Translations under genes and position numbers: made by a program
The notes under the pieces: model-generated
Told to the model about the DNA's origin: nothing
Database searches by the model: none
The model's input: the letters and a program-made list of their open reading frames with translations, nothing else
Shown here: positions 53,732 to 64,000 of the stretch, piece after piece
How positions within the stretch are numbered: the stretch's first letter is position 1
Layout: every line of letters starts with the position of its first letter
Source of the DNA: Haematobia irritans
Lineage: Eukaryota; Arthropoda; Insecta; Diptera; Muscidae
Direction of reading: 5' to 3'
DNA length: 64,000 bases
NCBI RefSeq assembly: GCF_050003625.1
Contig: NC_134398.1
Location: 79,516,003 to 79,580,002 of the forward strand

Positions 53732-56561
53732 CACTGAAAAAACAGTGAACCCATTTCCATTGCAAAATGAACTAAACTGTAGTAATATTGACCATGATTT
53801 AGCCCTTAAGATTTTTTTCAACTTGTCTAGTTTATAATTCTCTTAAATTTTAGTTCATCTATAACATTGTATTTTAGTTCATTTTTACAACACCATAAGA
53901 TGTATATACCCCTACCAAGTTAAAAAGTCAATATTCTCTTGGTTTACTTGCTTTTTTTGTGGGAAACCCGATAATAAAAATTGGTTTACAGTCTCTTTAA
54001 AATGTCGACAACTAAACTATTTTTAAATCAATCCTTCCACAGTACAGAGAAATTAAATAATTAAAGGAACAACAAAACGTTTTACTATTATGAAAATGTT
54101 CATACATTAAAATTAAACTTTCTTTAAGCAAAAGTACTTTATTATAAAAACTTATGATGAAAGTTCTTAATACAATGTTTTTTGTGAATAAAAATTATGA
54201 CCACGTGGAACAGAGAGTAGTTCATTTGAACTCGCTGTTTGGACATTTTGACTTATCCTTTTTTTATTCATCGTAGGTAATTTTTCCACATATCTTGCTG
54301 GAAAACAATGGAAACAATAATGAAAATTGTTAAAAATTAACACCATGTAATGAAATATAATTTTTAATTCTTCATTTTAGCTTGTAACTTACCATATTTA
54401 GGGGCATTCTATCAAATGGAATAAGGAATTACAACTTTTCTTTGGAAAACGTATCTCATAAAATTTGTACCTGAAACAATTAGAGAAATAATGAAGTATT
54501 CTAAATAAACTCATAAAACTGTGTTGTTATCGATGTGAAGGATGTAATAAAATAAATATTCTAGTTGAAAGAAAGCCAAAGTTTTAATATAAAACTTACC
54601 AATTCTCTATTAAATTGTACGCTGAGGGAAAATATAAAAAGTTGTCCAAATTTATTTGGGTTACTCTGAAATTAAATATTAAATAAAATTTTTAAATAGG
54701 TTTTCAAAAAATCTAATGAAAAAATAATAATAAGCATAAAAAACCAAATATTCTTGATAACCCTAGATAGTCATCATTCGTCAAAATGACGACACGTGAT
54801 TTCATTTTCGATTTAAAATGCAGTTTAGTTTATTGGGAAATGGTAAATTTAAGTTATACTAATTCGACCGTTTTATGAATTTTTGTTTCATACTACTTAA
54901 AACCAAATTGAATAAGAAAATAAACTCAAGTTTGGTTTACTTTTTCGCTCACGATGAAAATTATAGCGTCTTGAAATGAGCCGTAGTCAAAATGACGAAG
55001 GATGACGTTAATGTACAAAAAATAAGGATGACTGTCGAGGGTTAGAAGAAAGTTAAAGAATCTTTACCAATTCACTATTAAATTACAGGCAAAGGAGTAC
55101 TAAACATTTGTCCAAATTTTTAAGGGGTTATTCTGAAATTAAATATTTGTTTTTACATTAAAAATATTACAGTGGTTTCCAAAAAATTTGATTAAAAAAA
55201 TACTAAAATAAGGTATTAAAAACCTGTAATTTTGATGATAAAAAGGTCATAAAAACGTAAATATTCTAGTCGAAAAAAGGCAATTTTTAAAAGAAAACTT
55301 ACAAATTCTCAATTTTTTAAATTTGTTCGAATCCATCTGGAGTTGCTCTGAAATTAAATATTGTTTTTACAATAAAGAAAGCATTAAACTGGTTTCCAAA
55401 AAAAAAATTAACAAATAATAATATATATAAAAAATATTCTTTTTAAAAGAAAGTCATTAAAAAAAAAAATACTTACCAATTTATGAATAAACTATACGCT
55501 GAGATATAACAAAAATTTTCCAAATTCATCTGGAATTGAATATTATTTTTTTACATAGAACAATAAAAATTTCAATACACTTTCAACATATTTTCGTAAA
55601 TATTCTTAACAACTTTTTTCTAAACTACCGATAAAATATTAATAACTTTCATTTAAAAGATTTAATAAACAAACACCAATATATGTCTCAAAAATCCAAA
55701 ATATTCCATGCCTTTATATGTCCTTGTTGCATACCTACTTAAAAGATGCAACAGCCCACGCCAACGCCAACTATACAACTGAAGCATGCCAAACAAAACC
55801 AAGCAAAGCCAAAACATTCCTACAACAACAAAAACACATGTGCCTTTATTGAAAACAACACCTCATTCAGCCAACTAAACCATCCACGAATAACAAACAC
55901 ACACACACAAACCACTAAATGGACAAAAATAAAAACAACCCCACGCTCATGTATACACAACAAAACTCAAGTAACATCATCTTTACATTAATCACATTCC
56001 ACTATGCCGATAAAGATCTCTGTACTATGCATTAGTTCATCGCATCTGCTGACAATTTACTCTAAGAATAATATTCGTAAAGGCACACCAGTTTATGAAC
56101 GATGAAACGTTTAACTTAAAATTTGCAAAATTTTCATGAAATGTTATCTACCATATATATTTCATTGGGTAATTTTCTACCAACAATTAGTAACTATAGG
56201 AATTGTCAGTAAGAAATTGCTATCCACTTTCAAGTTCATTTTTCGTAAAAAAATATTTTCTCATACAAAAAAATCTTATAGTAAATTGCACTTATTATTT
56301 AGAAAATACTTTACATTTCACAAGTAGTTTTATAGCATGACAGACGAATTTTTAACTACCAGTTAAGAAATTTTTTAAGGAAATTTCCATCGTATTTTTT
56401 AGGCCATGAACTAAACGATTGATACTTAGAATTTGTAAAATTTCTTTTCGAGTAGTTAATTTTCGTTGAAGATACGAAAAATGAACTAAAATTCTGGAAA
56501 ATTCTTGTAATAAATTATTGTAAAAATCTTCTTAAATTTACGAGACACTTTTTTTTCTGTG
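53732..56561. mobile_element. Large TIR element, copy 2 (uninterrupted)
   Basis: About 2.83 kb, starting CACTGAAAAAACAGTG after TA (53730-53731) and ending CACTTTTTTTTCTGTG. There is no TA at the right, where a DINE scrap follows. Matches copy 1 along its length. It keeps the empty site of the CCCAGC element (55971-55990) and the minus-strand GTAAGT cassettes (about 54388, 54595, 55065, 55300, 55475). An 81-codon frame at 55746-55991 is rich in T, N, K and Q and is disrupted in copy 1, so I do not call it a gene. Confidence 0.82.
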
Positions 56562-56732
56562 CGGACAGACGGGCAGACGGACATGGCTATATCAACTCAG
56601 GAGCCCACCCTGAGCATATTTGCCAAGGACACCATGTGTCTATCTCGTCTCCTTCTGGGTGTTGCAAACATATGCACTAACTTATAATACCCTGTTCCAC
56701 AGTGTGGCGCAGGGTATAATGAACTCATTGTG
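56562..56732 (+). repeat. DINE terminal scrap
   Basis: GGACAGACGGGCAGACGGAC and TAATACCCTGTTCCACAGTG...GGGTATAATG: microsatellite and terminal palindrome only. Confidence 0.6.
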
Positions 56733-57482
56733 AAGAAAGTTGAACTTCGTATAGCGCCAAGGACATTTTTATTTGTTTGTACGATGTGATTTTCGTAGAA
56801 ATTAGATAGAATGCATTCCATATATTAGTTAACATTTTCCTATATTTATGTACCACTATACTATAGAATGAAAAAATTTAACTGAATTGAATTCATATAT
56901 GGAATGATTTTATTGAACTTTTTTCATTCATTTGGACAAATCTTACATATTTGTGGTAAATCTTTTACTTTAAATTTAGAACTGCTTACCTTCGTTTTTA
57001 AATACAATTTTATGTATTTATATAAGCAATTTTTTGTTCAATAAAAGACATGTTTTATTGATATATTAAATATATTTATTTAGAATCAACAGCATCGACT
57101 GGCCTTGAAATATTAAAACACATTTTTTTCTTCTGCTAGTACCTTTCACTTTGAAAAAGTTGCTGCCTAGCAATTTTGTCCACCTTTTACAATTTCAATA
57201 TCTACAAATTCAAACAAAAAAATCCTAAACCAATTCTTTCACAAAAGGTTAGCGTCACTGAATATTACCTGATAATTGAAGATTCCAAAATGAAGTCGAA
57301 TGAAGGGGTTGTTATAATGCTGGTGTTTTCTTTTTTATAAACCAATTTTCAAAAAACGAACATTTTCTCACTAATTTAAAATAACAAATATTTTATATAT
57401 TTTATTTGTTTTTTATTATATTAATTTACTATATTATTTTTAACAATCTCTCAGTATACCATAACAACGCAATTCCAACTAA
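56733..57482. other. No gene or repeat recognised
   Basis: AT-rich. The frame at 57406-57657 runs into DINE-B and is unsupported. Confidence 0.4.
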
Positions 57483-59391
57483 AACAAGTATATACGGCCG
57501 TAAGTTCGGCCAGGCCGAAGCTTATGTACCCTCCATCATGGATTGCGTAGAAACTTTTTCTAAACACTGCCATCCACAATCGAATTACTTAAGTTGCGGT
57601 AACGCTTGCCAATGGCAAGGTAGTAGACATAAAAGTTTGACAAAATTTTCTACATAAATAAAATTTTAACAAAATTTTCTATAGAAATAAAATTTTCACA
57701 AAATTTTCTATAGAAATAAAAATGTTGACAAAATATTCTATAGAAAGAAAATTTTGACAAAAATTTCTACAGAAATAAAATTTTAACAAAATTTTCTATA
57801 GAAATAAACTTTTGACAAAATTTTCTATAGAAATAAAATCTTGGTAGATTATTTTTGGCTCGAGTGGCAACCATGATTATGAACCGAATAGAAATAAAAT
57901 TTTGACAATGATAAAAATTTTATTATGAACCGAATAAAATTTTAACAACATTTTCTCTAGAAATAAAATTTTGACAAAATTTTCTATAGAAATAAAATTT
58001 TGGTAGATTATTTTTGGCTCTAGTGGCAACCATGATCATGAACCGATATGGACCAATTTTTGTGTGATTGGACCAATTTTGGTATGGTTGTTAGCGACCA
58101 CATACTAACACCACGTTCCTAATTTGAACCGGATCGGATGAATTTTGCTCCTCCAAGAGGCTCCGGAGGTCAAATCTGGAGAACGTTTTATATGGGGGCT
58201 ATATATAATTATGGACCGATATGGACCAATTCTGGCACGGTTGTTAAAGATCATATACTAACACCATGTTCCAAATTATAACCGGCTTGTATGAAATCTG
58301 CTGCTCTTGGAGACTTCGCAAGCCAAATCTGGGGATCGGTTTATATGGGGGCTATATATAATTATGAACCGATGTGGACCAATTTTTGCATGGTTGTTAG
58401 AGACTATATACCAACATCATTTACCAAATTTCAGCCGGATCGGTTGAAATTTGCTTCTTTTGAGGCTCCGCAAGCCAAATCTGGGGATCGGTTTATATGG
58501 GGGTTATATATAATTATGGACCGATGTGGACCAATTTTTGCATGATTGTTAGAGACCATATACCAACACCATGTACCAAATTTCAGCCGGATCGGATGAA
58601 ATATGCTTCTCTTAGAGGCTCCGGAAGCCAAATCTGGGGATCGTTTTATATGGGGGCTATATATAATTATGGACCGATGTGGACCAATTTTTGCATGGTT
58701 GTTAGATACCATATACCAACACCATGTACCAAATTTCAGCCGGATCGGATGAAATTTGCTTCTCTTTTAGGCTCCGCAAGCCAAATCTGGGGATCGGTTT
58801 ATATGGGGGCTATATATAATTATGAACCGATGTGGACCAATTTTTGTATGGTTGTTAGATACCATATACCAACACCATGTACCAAATTTCAGCCGGATCG
58901 GATGAAATTTGGTTCTGTTTTAGGCTCCGCAAGCCAAATCTGGGAATCGGTTTATATGGGGGCTATATATAATTATGGACCGATGTGGACCAATTTTTGC
59001 ATGGTTGTTAGAGACCATATACCAACACCATGTACCAAATTTCAGCCGGATCGGATGAAATATGCTTCTGTTAGAGGCTCCACAAGCCAAATCTGAGGGT
59101 CCCTTTATATGGGGGCTATACGTAAAAGTGGACCGATATGGCCCATTTTCAATACCATCCGACCTACATCGATAGCAACTACTTGTGCCAAGTTTTAAGT
59201 CGATAGCTTGTTTCGTTCGGAAGTTAGCGTGATTTCAACAGACGGACGGACGGACGGACATGCTTAGATCGACTCAGAATTTCACCACGACCCAGAATAT
59301 ATATACTTTATGGGGTCTTAGAGCAATATTTCGATGTGTTACAAACGGAATGACAAGGTTAATATACCCCCATCCTATGATGGAGGGTATA
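57483..59391 (+). repeat. DINE-B element, complete
   Basis: Left hairpin end ACGGCCGTAAGTTCGGCCAG, 29-bp satellite (57625-58010), then 153-bp monomers with GGGGGCTATATATAATTATG starting at about 58346, 58499, 58652, 58805 and 58958, then ACAGACGGACGGACGG and TATACCCCCATCC...GGGTATA. Best reference copy for DINE-B. A 199-codon frame (58497-59096) consists of four 51-residue repeats translated from the monomers and has no protein-family resemblance I know. Confidence 0.85.
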
Positions 59392-59934
59392 AAAACCCAC
59401 GCACAAACACATCGATTACATCGATGACAGGTATCGATTACAGGTAGATAAAATAAATGTAGGAAATTTTCCTATATTCTAACAAGTGTGTTTCCTTAAG
59501 TTTTGAAAAGATTGAATACTTCTTAGTACGGATGAACTAAAATATTTTTCTATGCCAATTGTTATTCGTATGTGTGATAAGCGTTCTATAATAAAAGAAG
59601 TCAGAATTATCATGTTATAAGAAATCGTACTAAATTTGAGGAAACTTGGCTTTAGTTCGGTTTTTGTTTATTTTTACGAATGCTTTGTTATCAGTGAATA
59701 AAATTTTCTTGTTCAGTAGTAAATTCTTATACCCAGCGAAGAAAACAGCATTAGTAAAATGCCATGCCTTATTCTAGTTAATGAACTATTCCTAACTGCT
59801 TTCAGTTTAGGATTTTTTTACTGAAACAAGTAAATTTTATTATTTCACACAAAAATTTAACTGAATGGAAATAAAATGGCTAAACTAAATTCATTAACAT
59901 TTTTTCCTTTAGTTTCGAAGGCACTTTTTTCTGG
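59392..59934. other. No gene recognised
   Basis: AT-rich. TACCCAGCGAAGAAAACAGC near 59730 resembles a CCCAGC-type end without a visible partner. Confidence 0.4.
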
Positions 59935-60975
59935 GTATATATATGTATCGATCGATTTTCGCAAATTTGACCATAATACTCTTATTTATTAACCAATGTT
60001 GCTCAAATTTCAAATGTACACTGAAAAACATATTTACGTGATATTAAAGATTATGCAACATCAATTTTAGGATGCGCAATTTACAAAATATTAAAGACGA
60101 ATTTCTTTAAAATAATGAAATTTTAATTAAATGAAAGTTTATAATCTTTAATTCGAAAAATGTTTTCATTAAATTTAGGACACAAATTTTTCAAATTCGA
60201 GTCCATCCGTTAAAGTCGCATGTCTTGAACTAAGACAAATTTTCTATAAAGGAAAGAAACACATTTTTGATTTAAAGAAATTTTCCTTAAATTAACTGAA
60301 ATATTGAATCTTTAGATTTAAGATGAAAACGCTTCAAATATAGGCTAACACTTATTTTGAGGATTTAGCATTTTGGGCTTAATTTTTTGTTTTGGAACTA
60401 AGAAAACATTGTTTACTTTGAAATTCCGTTATAATTTGGTTTTTTAAAATAATATTTGTCTGTATTAATATATCGTGAAAAGAAAATGAAAATTCGATAA
60501 ATGAGATCTTTACCATAATTTTAATTTGATTGATCCTAGATTATAGAGAGCTGTAAAATGTCTTTATTTTAAAGAAGTAGCATAGCTCGGAATCAATACC
60601 AAAATCCTTAAAGGATGGTTAAAATCTTTGGATCTAAGTAAACTTTTGTTGAGTGTACATGCCTTAGCCGATAGTATTTAGACTTACATGTAGCTCTTAC
60701 ATAAATCTATTGCTATATTTTCGGAAATTTGGATTAATTATCCACACTAATTGAGCGATTTCCTCTTTTTTTATAATGGACTCAATATTGGTGGCATACT
60801 AACTCTGTAAGTTCAGAATCAACTGTAGCTCCTAATATCAGACATTTCGGTTCAGATTGTGATAAAACTCCTAAAACCATGTATACCCCACAAAAAATGT
60901 TTACTAATTCAGTAGGGGTGGTTTAGGGTATGATATAGTCGGCCACGTCCGACTTTCTGCTTTACTCACTAGTTT
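59935..60975 (-). repeat. Diverged DINE-A, interrupted
   Basis: Scraps ATATATGTATCGATCGATTT and TGTAGCTCTTACATAAATC, ending GATATAGTCGGCCACGTCCG. Split by the CACTG-b MITE at 60019-60655. Confidence 0.5.
60019..60655. mobile_element. CACTG-b MITE, second copy
   Basis: Ends CACTGAAAAACATATTTACG and CTTTTGTTGAGTG with TA at 60017-60018 and 60656-60657. 637 bp against 657 bp for 38631-39287, with the shared right-end block GCTCGGAATCAATACCAAAA. Confidence 0.82.
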
Positions 60976-61194
60976 GTAATGCAAATTGACGCAATTGAGT
61001 GAGATGATTGCGCACTGCAAATAAACGAAATGATTGTGAATTGTCAAAAAGCATCTATACTCTTTCTCGATGTCGATGTTAAATGATTCTACGATAAAAA
61101 AGTTTCCTCTTATTCATTGGCATTGCGCCAAATTAATATATTTTGAAATACATTTTTTTCAGAATATTGATACCAATTGATGGATATGTTGGTA

Positions 61195-61640
61195 ACAGTT
61201 GAACTCAAAAAAGAATGCATCAGGAAAGAAAGTTTAGGTTGATTTTAAAATGTTTAACTAAACTACATAACAAATGGCGATATCAGCCCGATAACACAAA
61301 AATAAGTAAATATTTTTCGAAAAATTCAGGAAAATTAATTTTGTTAACTCGTATTTAGCGCCATACGAATTTCAAGTTAAAATCATTTGTGGTCAAATTT
61401 AAAGTCTATTTTTCGGGAATTACCAATTTAGTTCATATAACTAACGTACGAAAAACTTATGAAAGTCAAGGAAAAAACAAAGTGGATTTAGAGACCTGTG
61501 GGTACTTTGATGGTAAAAATCATTACACTTTTACTTTGTAATAAGTAATAAACACAACCAAAATTTTTATGAAGTGTTCCTTTTTTGTTTTTATGGATTT
61601 TTAGTGTATGTTTTTTCTTATAAAAAAATTTAAAAAGACT
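61195..61640 (+). repeat. CACTG-a MITE, diverged copy
   Basis: CATCAGGAAAGAAAGTTTAG, AATGGCGATATCAGCCCGAT and TTTTCGAAAAATTCAGGAAA follow 13606-14121. Ends are decayed. Confidence 0.5.
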
Positions 61641-61759
61641 TCACAAATATTTAAAAGCTACTTTAAAAAAAGGCTTGCAGCGCTTGCCTTTTGCCATTCC
61701 CTACCACCATTGAGATTTACCAGGCTGATGCACAAGGTTCTAGGAGGCTAGAGCGTGCA

Positions 61760-63198
61760 CGCAGAGAAGAAACATGATTGTCACAATCACATTCGAAGAG
61801 CAAAATAATATGATAGGGGCTATGGTCGCCGCACATTTTCACCTGCAACCATGTTGGCTCAGTGAAAACACCGAAAAAAATAAACTGTTTTACAGGAAGA
61901 ATAAACTAACTTGTACGAAAAATGAACTGACTTTTACTACACATTTTTAGATTACCACAAAGCGTTGTTAAAACCAGGAAAATTTAATGCCCTTTTGTAC
62001 TTTTTAACTGCAGTTCACGAAATTTCACCCCCTCACAGAAGAAGAAATTAACTAAAATTAAAGAAGAAGATCATTGGCGCCAAATCATGACCGTTTTAAC
62101 CATACAGTAGTTCATTCTTACTATTTTTGGGAATCGTAAGAAAATCGTAGAAAATAATAAAATTTAACTTCGATCAAATTATTTGTTTGCAATAAAAATA
62201 AGTTAAATTTAGCGTTAGTTTAACTACGGAAATGTTATTACCTTGATAAAAAGAAGTTTGATTCCATTCCATTTTCCATTGGTATTCGTCAAAAATGTTT
62301 TTTTTTTCGAGTTAAAAGAACATGGTCACAACCTAAAATGTTTTGATCTTTATGAAAAAACTTTTTTCGTTGTCGAAAAAAAGGACGCCACGTGAGAAAA
62401 GAAAACACAAAATTAACTTTATTAGTTGTTTTTATTTATTTATAATCTAATTCATTGTTTACTTGTATTTATAATGTCGTGCAAGCAAACATCACATATT
62501 TTACACACTGTATGTATTGGTTCAATTTCATTAATAAGTTATCATTCCATATTTACTTCGTGCCCATCAAATGTACAAACGCAGACATCATGTAACTGCA
62601 AATAAAAATAAATTATACCATAAGTTATATCAAAATGTAGAACAAAAAGCAGGTAAATTTTTATGTTCACAAAAAAACCGCGTGCCACCTCTGAATAAAT
62701 AAATTAACACAAAACACAGTAATTCCGTATTCTCCGTCCATTCCAAGAAACAATCAACACACGACTGACGCGAAAAATGAAAATCGTGTGTACCTGCTCA
62801 ATGTTTTATAAAATTCTTTTCGCTGCAAAGAAATTAAAAAATTAAATGGTCACGAAAACAATGTACATGGTCTTTATGACCATGTAATGGTTCTAGACAT
62901 GTCTATACGTAACCTATAAAAAATACTTTTTTCGCTGCAAAAAATAAAAAAATTGAATAGTCAGGTACATGATTCTCCCGACCATGTAATGGTCTCAAAT
63001 TCTATCATTTAACAAACATGTTATAGTTTGCGGCATTTGAGAACTATTTAAATGCTTATTGCCAACATATATTTTTGTCCGCTCGAAAATTATTTTTACA
63101 AAGACAAAATACATGGTTTTCGCGACAATTACATGTTCTATATAAGCATTAAATGGATGCTGCAACCATGTTCAAACATGTTTTTTTCTGTGAGTGCG
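61760..63198. mobile_element. Putative TIR element with ACATGGT words
   Basis: Ends CGCAGAGAAGAAACATG and, inverted, CGCACTCACAGAAAAAAACA suggest inverted repeats. ACCATGTAATGGTT-type words recur near the right end. MITE K is nested at 61869-62143. No coding capacity. Confidence 0.4.
61869..62143 (-). repeat. MITE K, reverse copy
   Basis: CACCGAAAAAAATAAACTG, CGTTGTTAAAACCAGGAAAA and TGGCGCCAAATCATGACC match 2965-3275 reversed. One end is lost. Confidence 0.7.
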
Positions 63199-63286
63199 TA
63201 CTAATACGATAATGCAGTGGGGCTTTAATTTGCTTGATAGGTGCTGGTGACGAATGCGGTCCTGAAAACAATGAGTCTGTTATCTG

Positions 63287-64000
63287 ATGTCACTAGATGT
63301 TTCTAAGGTATTCGACCGTGTATCGCACTCCAGCCTTAGGAGAACATTGAGGTAGGCTAAAGTCGATCTAAGAACGTCGGAGTATGTGCTCAACAAACTG
63401 GAAGGTGCCTCTGCAACGTTCGATCGTGGCAGCAAATGGGTGCCGGTTAACAGGGGTGTGGAGAAGGGCGACCCGATATCTCCAATGTTGTGTATTATTA
63501 TGTTGGATGAGGTGATAGCATTGAACAGTTACTCCGGTGTGCAGGCGGGTTAAGCCAGTATAAGGGCATTCCGTACGCATATTGTTCGCTCGCAACGCGG
63601 AGGATGCCGAACGGATCGAAGAGGAGATTCGGCAATTCCTGACGACAAGAAGTTTGAGGGTGAATCTAATGAAGAGTCACGTCATCAGTTTGCAGACGGT
63701 GCCCTGTAAGAAGAAGGTGCTGATGGGCAGAGATGAGCTGATTCCGGGAGGTGTCGCAGGCCATGCGGTATTTGGGTGCTGAGTTCACGCCGCATAGAGA
63801 GAATACATTCACGACGCAGTTGCTCTACACGCATCTCCAACGGGTCAATAGGGCCCCCTGAATCAACTGAAAACATGCGCATACTGCGGGACTACCTCCT
63901 TCTAAGATACGTGACTTTCTTCCAGCAGCCTGATGCCACAAGGGAGGAATTGAAGGAAGTCAACCGGAATATAAGGGTGTTAGTTAGCTGCACATTAACC
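63287..64000 (+). pseudogene. R2-like LINE reverse transcriptase, decayed
   Basis: RT core and thumb of a non-LTR element, running off the window. 63287-63352 reads S-L-D-V-S-K-V-F-D-R-V-S-H (RT motif with the first catalytic aspartate), ending at an in-frame TAG. The same frame from 63380 gives R-G-V-E-K-G-D-P-I-S-P-M and M-L-D-E-V-I (RT motifs 4-5). A second frame (63590-63780) gives L-F-A-R-N-A-E-D-A-E-R-I and V-N-L-M-K-S-H. The first frame resumes at 63875 with L-R-D-Y-L-L-L-R-Y. The Y/F-A-D-D box expected before L-F-A-R-N is not readable, consistent with a small deletion through the catalytic aspartates. R2-clade placement rests on motif wording only; another LINE clade is possible. Confidence 0.6.

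Noticed and set aside
55746..55991. 81-codon T/N/K/Q-rich frame in the large TIR element
   Set aside because: The matching stretch in copy 1 is shorter and disrupted, and the composition follows the A/C-rich DNA.
58497..59096. 199-codon frame of four 51-residue repeats, looking like a repetitive protein
   Set aside because: It is the direct translation of the 153-bp DINE-B monomer; a unit length divisible by three keeps one frame open. Similar frames appear in other DINE copies with different boundaries, and no protein family or proper start is recognisable.

Overview
The window is intergenic or heterochromatin-like DNA from a dipteran. I infer a calyptrate (muscoid, Haematobia/Stomoxys/Musca-like) fly for three reasons: it carries an irritans-subfamily mariner closely resembling Himar1, DINE-1/Helentron-like interspersed elements, and very AT-rich spacers. 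I can support no host protein-coding gene, rRNA gene or functional tRNA. Nearly every long open frame belongs to a broken transposable element or is a chance frame through tandem repeats.

Layout. 0-16 kb: dispersed non-autonomous elements. I call these DINE-A, DINE-B and DINE-C (central tandem monomers, a GACA microsatellite and a TATACCC palindrome at one end), the AT-rich 'M' repeat, and several TIR elements with TA duplications. A DD37E Tc1/mariner element (8327-9628) sits in a DINE-C copy. 16-19 kb: a defective irritans mariner and one half of a tRNA-derived composite repeat. 20-24.3 kb: a large TIR element (19999-24301) that is interrupted by a 1.4 kb CCCAGC-ended element and has a second, uninterrupted copy at 53732-56561. 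25-45 kb: (TTAGG)n-tailed SINEs, divergent tRNA-like composites, a DD41D element without its DNA-binding domain, a hAT-type element with an 8-bp duplication, LINE and hAT fragments, and a run of DINE-A copies. 45.6-52 kb: a minus-strand BEL/Pao LTR retrotransposon (tRNA-Phe primer site, gag, protease, RT). Its RNase H start runs in frame into a Penelope-like RT plus GIY-YIG endonuclease. 52-64 kb: the second composite repeat, the second large TIR element, a complete DINE-B with 153-bp monomers, further MITEs, and a decayed R2-like LINE at the right edge.

Many insertions can be proven inside the window, because another copy of the target repeat shows the empty site. This allows a nesting order to be read: M repeat, then hAT, then a TIR MITE; or DINE-A, then the DD41D element. 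Nothing here works as a gene pathway. The features most worth a second look are the 153-bp (51-codon) monomer shared by three DINE families, the in-frame BEL-Penelope chimera, the exon-like cassettes with consensus splice sites inside the large TIR element, and the CCCAGC/AT-duplication elements. All comparisons were made by eye; no alignment or database search was run.
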